Shown here piece by piece: positions 60,787 through 64,000 of a stretch of DNA of 64,000 nucleotides. How positions within the stretch are numbered: the stretch's first letter is position 1; every line of letters begins with the position of its first letter. The DNA is taken from contig NZ_JACHIN010000001.1 of the NCBI RefSeq assembly GCF_014203235.1, positions 1,178,001-1,242,000 on the forward strand. The letters are read 5' to 3'. Below the pieces are notes generated by a model. The model had not been told where the DNA came from. It saw only the letters and a program-made list of their open reading frames with translations, and did no database searches. This DNA comes from Nonomuraea endophytica. Lineage in GTDB: Bacteria > Actinomycetota > Actinomycetes > Streptosporangiales > Streptosporangiaceae. Both the position numbers and the translations under genes were made by a program.

Positions 60787-61443
60787 TTAGGAGCGGAGCA
60801 TCGGGGGGTGGAGGAGTTCGGCGGGGCCGCGTTTGTAGAGTTTGGCTGGGCGGCCGCCGTCCCGGGTGGTGGTGGCTCCGGTTTCCACCAGGAAGCCCTC
60901 TGCCTTCGTTACCTTTCTGTGGAAGTTGCGGGGGTCCAGGAGTCTGCCCCACACGATCTCGTACACCCGCCTCAAATCCGCCACCGTGAACTCCGGTGGG
61001 CAGAAGGCGGCGCCCAGTGACGTGTACTCCAGCTTCGCCCGTGCCCGTTCGATGGCATCCAGCATGATGCGTCTGTGGTCGAAGGCCATCACGGTCAGTT
61101 CCGCCGCCGGGATCCACGCCATGTGCGCCTTCTCCGACGCCGGCAAATCAGGGGCCAATCCCAAATAGGCCACGCTCAGCACGCGTTGCCTCGGGTCACG
61201 ATCCGGGTAACCGTACGTCTGCAACTGCTCCAAGTGCACGGGCGCGCCCGGCAAGCCCGCTCGTTCGGCCAAGATCCGGCGGGCCGCGTCCGGCAGGTCC
61301 TCGTCCAGCTGGATGAAGCCACCCGACAGCGACCATCGCCGGAGAAACGGCGGGTTGTCCCGGCGCCAGACCAGCGCGCTCAGTGCCTGGCAGCGCACCG
61401 TGAGCACGACCAGGTCCACGCTCACCGGGACGCTCGGCACCAT
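60787..61443 (-). CDS. NrtR-type Nudix-HTH regulator
   Basis: 218 residues from ATG 61443 (GTG 61452 possible). N-terminal Nudix domain: VDLVVLTVRCQALSALVWRRDNPPFLRRWSLSGGFIQLDEDLPDAARRILAERAGLP, with a degenerate Nudix box (AARRILAERAGL; the catalytic EE is lost), as in NrtR. The C-terminal winged helix is PPEFTVADLRRVYEIVWGRLLDPRNFHRKVTKAEGFLVETGATTTRDGGRPAKLYKRG. NrtR senses ADP-ribose and represses NAD salvage genes; no such genes are in the window. Confidence 0.88.
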   Translation of the reverse strand: MVPSVPVSVDLVVLTVRCQALSALVWRRDNPPFLRRWSLSGGFIQLDEDLPDAARRILAERAGLPGAPVHLEQLQTYGYPDRDPRQRVLSVAYLGLAPDLPASEKAHMAWIPAAELTVMAFDHRRIMLDAIERARAKLEYTSLGAAFCPPEFTVADLRRVYEIVWGRLLDPRNFHRKVTKAEGFLVETGATTTRDGGRPAKLYKRGPAELLHPPMLRS

Positions 61444-61453
61444 GCTCCGCACG

Positions 61454-63250
61454 TTACACGCTGATCCGGACCCGAAGCGGTTCCGTCGCCGCCTGTCCAG
61501 AGGGGAGCTTCACCCCGATGCGGATCCATTCCCCGGGCGGCACCTGTGACCAGTCGAAGGGCACCCATGCGGTCTGCAGGCCTTCGGCGAGGCTGGCGTC
61601 CTGGGGGGCCTTGTCCAGCCAGCCCACGCCCGCGATGTCGAGGTCCTTGGTGCCGCCGCTCCATTCGACGGTGATGCTGCCGCCTTCGAGGTTGTAGCCG
61701 CGTATTTCCATGCCGTCCTGGATGTCGCGGTTGCGGCGGATGGCGTCCACGGCGATGGGGCGGGCGTAGTCCTTGATGATCTCCTTCTCCAGGGACGGGT
61801 CGCCGCAGGTCATGTAGTCGCTCCACATGTAGGAGACGACTTTCTGCACGTAGCGGCCGGCCATCGTCACGGCCTGGTCGAGGCGCTTCTTGTCGGTCTT
61901 GCCGCGGGTGCCCTGCGGGGTGCAGGGCTGGTCGCCGGAGGGTTCGAAGGCTTCGACGTTGGCCCAGAGGTCCACTTTGAAGCCTTCCGCGAGCATCTGC
62001 TCGCGGGCGATGGACATCTCGCGGTAGTAGTCGCGGGTGGAGCCGTGGTAGGCGTCGCCGTACGTGCTCTCGCCCACGAGCGACCGCAGGCGGGGGTCGA
62101 CGTCGTCGTCGCGCTGGTCGGGCCAGAAGAGGCCGACCTTGCCGGTGCCCCGGCTGTCCTGCGGGGCGATGATGCCGACGCCGGTCCTGGCCAGCGCCTT
62201 GAACGCCTCGGCCACCTGCAGCGGTGTCTGGCCGAAGCCGACCCGCTTTCTGGCGTCCAGGTAGGGGCTGATCAGGATGGGCTTGTCGGGAAGCTCCTGT
62301 TCGACGATCTCGTGCTGGTCGGCGTAGACGTGGAGCGTGGGGTTGCTGGTCAGCGTGGCGCCCATCTGCACTTCGAAGGGCTGGTAGACGCCGCCGAGCG
62401 CGGCGCGGCCCTCGAAGCGGGCGCCGTAGTCCTGCAGGATGCGGCGGGTGAGCGTGGTCAGTGCGCCGATGTGGGCGGGGTTGGCCCTGGTCGGGGTCTT
62501 CTGGTCGCGCGGGGCCAGCGGCAGCGCGGGGAAGACGCGGACGCCGAACTGGTCGCCCAGCTTGAGCAGCTGGGTGAGGCTGTCCATCTTCGACGCTGCG
62601 ACGAGGATCAGGTCGTACTTGCCCGCCCCGTCGAAGTTGCAGCTCGCGTCGTCGGAGCCGTCCATGGGCGCGATGAGGCGGAAGTAGACGCGCTTGTCGA
62701 CCTCGATGGTCCGTTCCACGTCGGTGCAGCGGAAAATGCTGGTGCTGTACGACTCGTCGGTCCGGTAGACGAAGGTCCTGGCGATCCGGTTGCCCGGGTT
62801 GAACTTCTTGAGGTCGTCCTCCGCCGCCTGGCGGCAGGTCCTGCCGTTCTCGACGCATCCGGCGTAGAGGTCGTCGACCTGGTTGTTGTCGCGGCGCAGG
62901 ATGCGGCCCTGGTCGTCGATCGGCCGGTACTGCATGCCGTACCCGATCCTGATGACGGTGTCGCCGCCGACCCGGTGGATCTCCTGGAACTGGTGGCGCC
63001 AGGTGCACGGGTTCGACTTCGGCATGATCCAGTAGCCGGTGACGGCGTAGGTGTACTTCTCGTCGGTGTCGAAGGTGCCGCACGGGTCGCTGAACTCGGA
63101 GACCTGTGGGGTCGGCTGCTCCTTGGTGGGGCTCGCGACCGGCTTGCTGCTGGTCTTGATCGGTTTCTCCGAGGAGGAGGGCAGCACGATGACCACAGCC
63201 GCGACAGCGGCGAGTATCGCTACGCCCAGGAGTACGAGGAGCCAGCGCAC
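61454..63250 (-). CDS. DUF4434 domain protein, secreted/membrane anchored
   Basis: 598 residues from GTG 63250. A single N-terminal helix (WLLVLLGVAILAAVAAVVIVLP) anchors or exports it, followed by a Ser/Pro/Thr linker. The centre has a TIM-barrel look as in DUF4434 (ILVAASKMDSLTQLLKLGDQFGVRVFPALPLAP, ILISPYLDARKRVGFGQTPLQVAEAFKALARTGVGIIAPQDSRGTGKVG, WANVEAFEPSGDQPC), often near exopolysaccharide genes. The C-terminus (YNLEGGSITVEWSGGTKDLDIAGVGWLDK) looks like a carbohydrate-binding sandwich. A glycoside-hydrolase-like role is inferred. The glycosyltransferase follows upstream on the same strand. Confidence 0.82.
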   Translation of the reverse strand: MRWLLVLLGVAILAAVAAVVIVLPSSSEKPIKTSSKPVASPTKEQPTPQVSEFSDPCGTFDTDEKYTYAVTGYWIMPKSNPCTWRHQFQEIHRVGGDTVIRIGYGMQYRPIDDQGRILRRDNNQVDDLYAGCVENGRTCRQAAEDDLKKFNPGNRIARTFVYRTDESYSTSIFRCTDVERTIEVDKRVYFRLIAPMDGSDDASCNFDGAGKYDLILVAASKMDSLTQLLKLGDQFGVRVFPALPLAPRDQKTPTRANPAHIGALTTLTRRILQDYGARFEGRAALGGVYQPFEVQMGATLTSNPTLHVYADQHEIVEQELPDKPILISPYLDARKRVGFGQTPLQVAEAFKALARTGVGIIAPQDSRGTGKVGLFWPDQRDDDVDPRLRSLVGESTYGDAYHGSTRDYYREMSIAREQMLAEGFKVDLWANVEAFEPSGDQPCTPQGTRGKTDKKRLDQAVTMAGRYVQKVVSYMWSDYMTCGDPSLEKEIIKDYARPIAVDAIRRNRDIQDGMEIRGYNLEGGSITVEWSGGTKDLDIAGVGWLDKAPQDASLAEGLQTAWVPFDWSQVPPGEWIRIGVKLPSGQAATEPLRVRISV

Positions 63251-63299
63251 GTTCAGGAACCTACCGCCCTCGTGATGTGCCGGAAATAAACAGCCAGAG

Positions 63300-64000
63300 C
63301 TACTTCTTCACCCCGGCCCACGCCTCAAGCTGGGCGACGAACCGCTTGGCGGAGTTCGGCCAGTGGTGGTTGGCGCGGGCCGCCGCGTAGCCTCGGGCGC
63401 CCTGCCCCTGGCGTTCGCGCACGTCGTCGCGGAGCGTCAGCACCGCCTGGGCCACGGCCTTGGGGTCCTGCCACGGCACGACGACGCCGCTGTCGTATCG
63501 CTCCACCAGCTCCACCGCGCGCGGCGACGGGGTGGTGATCACGGGGATGCCGTGCGCCATGTACTCCACGATCTTCGTGGGCATGGAGTGGCGGTAGTTG
63601 GGTTCGTCGTGGAGCAGCGAGAGCCCGGCCAGCGCCCCGTCGAGCCGCTTGAGCGCCTCGTCGTTGGGCATGAAGTCGCGCCATTCGAGCACGCCTTCGG
63701 CCACGGCCTCGTTGAGCATGGGACGGCTCTGCGGGTCGGCGTAGCCGATCAGCTCGACCGACACCTTGTACGGCTGCAGGATGCGGGCCACCTCGACCGC
63801 CTCGCGTACGCCGCGTGCCCAGGACAGCCAGCCGAGGTAGACGACCCGGTCGCCGCCGGGGGCGGTGACGGTGTCGGGCACCCAGGTCTCGTTGGGCACG
63901 ATCAGGTGGGCGTGCTTGAACCGGCCCGCGTACGCGGTCTCGGCCAGCAGCAGGTGAAGGTGCCGCTCCGCCGTACCCTCGAGGAGCCTCGCGAAGAAGC
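63300..64000 (-). CDS. Glycosyltransferase family 4-like protein (partial at the right edge)
   Basis: 233 residues in the window; the 5' end is beyond 64000. The reading is FFARLLEGTAERHLHLLLAETAYAGRFKHAHLIVPNETWVPDTVT and on; RVVYLGWLSWARGVREAVEVARIL and YADPQSR, with SMPTKIVEYMAHGIPVITTPSPRAVELVERYDSGVVVPWQDP, are the GT-B C-terminal domain with the nucleotide-sugar-binding E-x7-E region (KIVEYMAHGIPV). It likely builds cell-surface polysaccharide with the DUF4434 gene downstream. Confidence 0.88.
   Translation of the reverse strand, partial: FFARLLEGTAERHLHLLLAETAYAGRFKHAHLIVPNETWVPDTVTAPGGDRVVYLGWLSWARGVREAVEVARILQPYKVSVELIGYADPQSRPMLNEAVAEGVLEWRDFMPNDEALKRLDGALAGLSLLHDEPNYRHSMPTKIVEYMAHGIPVITTPSPRAVELVERYDSGVVVPWQDPKAVAQAVLTLRDDVRERQGQGARGYAAARANHHWPNSAKRFVAQLEAWAGVKK

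Overview
The window is GC-rich DNA with GTG starts, ATGA/GTGA stop-start couplings and actinobacterial families (DUF3151 beside the class II aldolase, AfsR-type regulator, IrtAB, NrtR, ECF sigma factor fused to a zinc finger). It looks like a chromosomal piece of a filamentous actinomycete, probably of the Streptosporangiales (Nonomuraea/Microbispora-like). That placement is inferred from gene content and was not computed.

Layout. 1-6.5 kb is core: ECF sigma factor (runs off the left edge), a hypothetical gene coupled to pyrE, a small membrane protein, a DedA protein, fbaA, a DUF3151 gene and purA. 6.5-15.2 kb: a large AfsR-type SARP regulator, divergent from an unusual FMN reductase/MDR fusion; then a GNAT, a glycerophosphodiester phosphodiesterase, a membrane protein and CorA. 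15.5-18.9 kb: purD-purC (coupled) and murA. 19-20.4 kb: a multidomain HTH regulator whose paralogue lies at 34.6-35.9 kb. 20.4-21.5 kb is a gene-free kilobase with two strong hairpins and a 27-bp minisatellite. 21.5-29.5 kb: rhodanese, EamA exporter, GSA-aminomutase-like aminotransferase, then a run of FAH-fold enzyme, AraC regulator, BadF-type sugar kinase, ceramidase-like protein and SIS sugar isomerase.

29.5-34.3 kb is a decayed accessory patch: a frameshifted cytidine deaminase, an IS5-family element inserted at its stop codon, an XRE regulator, a heavily broken methionine aminopeptidase, and a two-gene ATPase plus DUF4276 (TOPRIM-like) cassette whose second gene is split. 34.6-47.6 kb is a carbohydrate-utilisation locus built around a divergent promoter. 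Leftward it encodes a lipoprotein sugar-binding protein, a Gfo/Idh/MocA dehydrogenase, a heparinase II/III-like lyase, two amidohydrolases (one without its metal ligands) and the second HTH regulator. Rightward it encodes two ABC permeases and three tandem secreted alpha/alpha-toroid-like proteins. No ABC ATPase is present, so a shared MsmK-type ATPase is presumed.

47.7-50.3 kb holds accessory genes (zinc-finger-like hypothetical, XRE-PLD regulator, Nudix). 50.5-56.7 kb: an aminotransferase, then an iron-uptake operon tetR-irtA-irtB preceded by a 17-bp inverted repeat that touches a 19-bp IdeR/DmdR-type iron box. 56.8-60.3 kb: an APH-like kinase, a small basic protein, a GNAT and an RloB-RloA pair, which is a second ATPase-TOPRIM-type cassette unrelated to the first. 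60.8-64 kb: NrtR-type Nudix regulator, a DUF4434 secreted protein and a glycosyltransferase that runs off the right edge.

Two sequence-level themes recur. Tandem repeats with a period divisible by three occur inside three genes (18, 30 and 24 bp) and in one intergenic region (27 bp). Two families of short repeats lie directly 3' of unrelated genes in the sense orientation, often abutting the stop codon.
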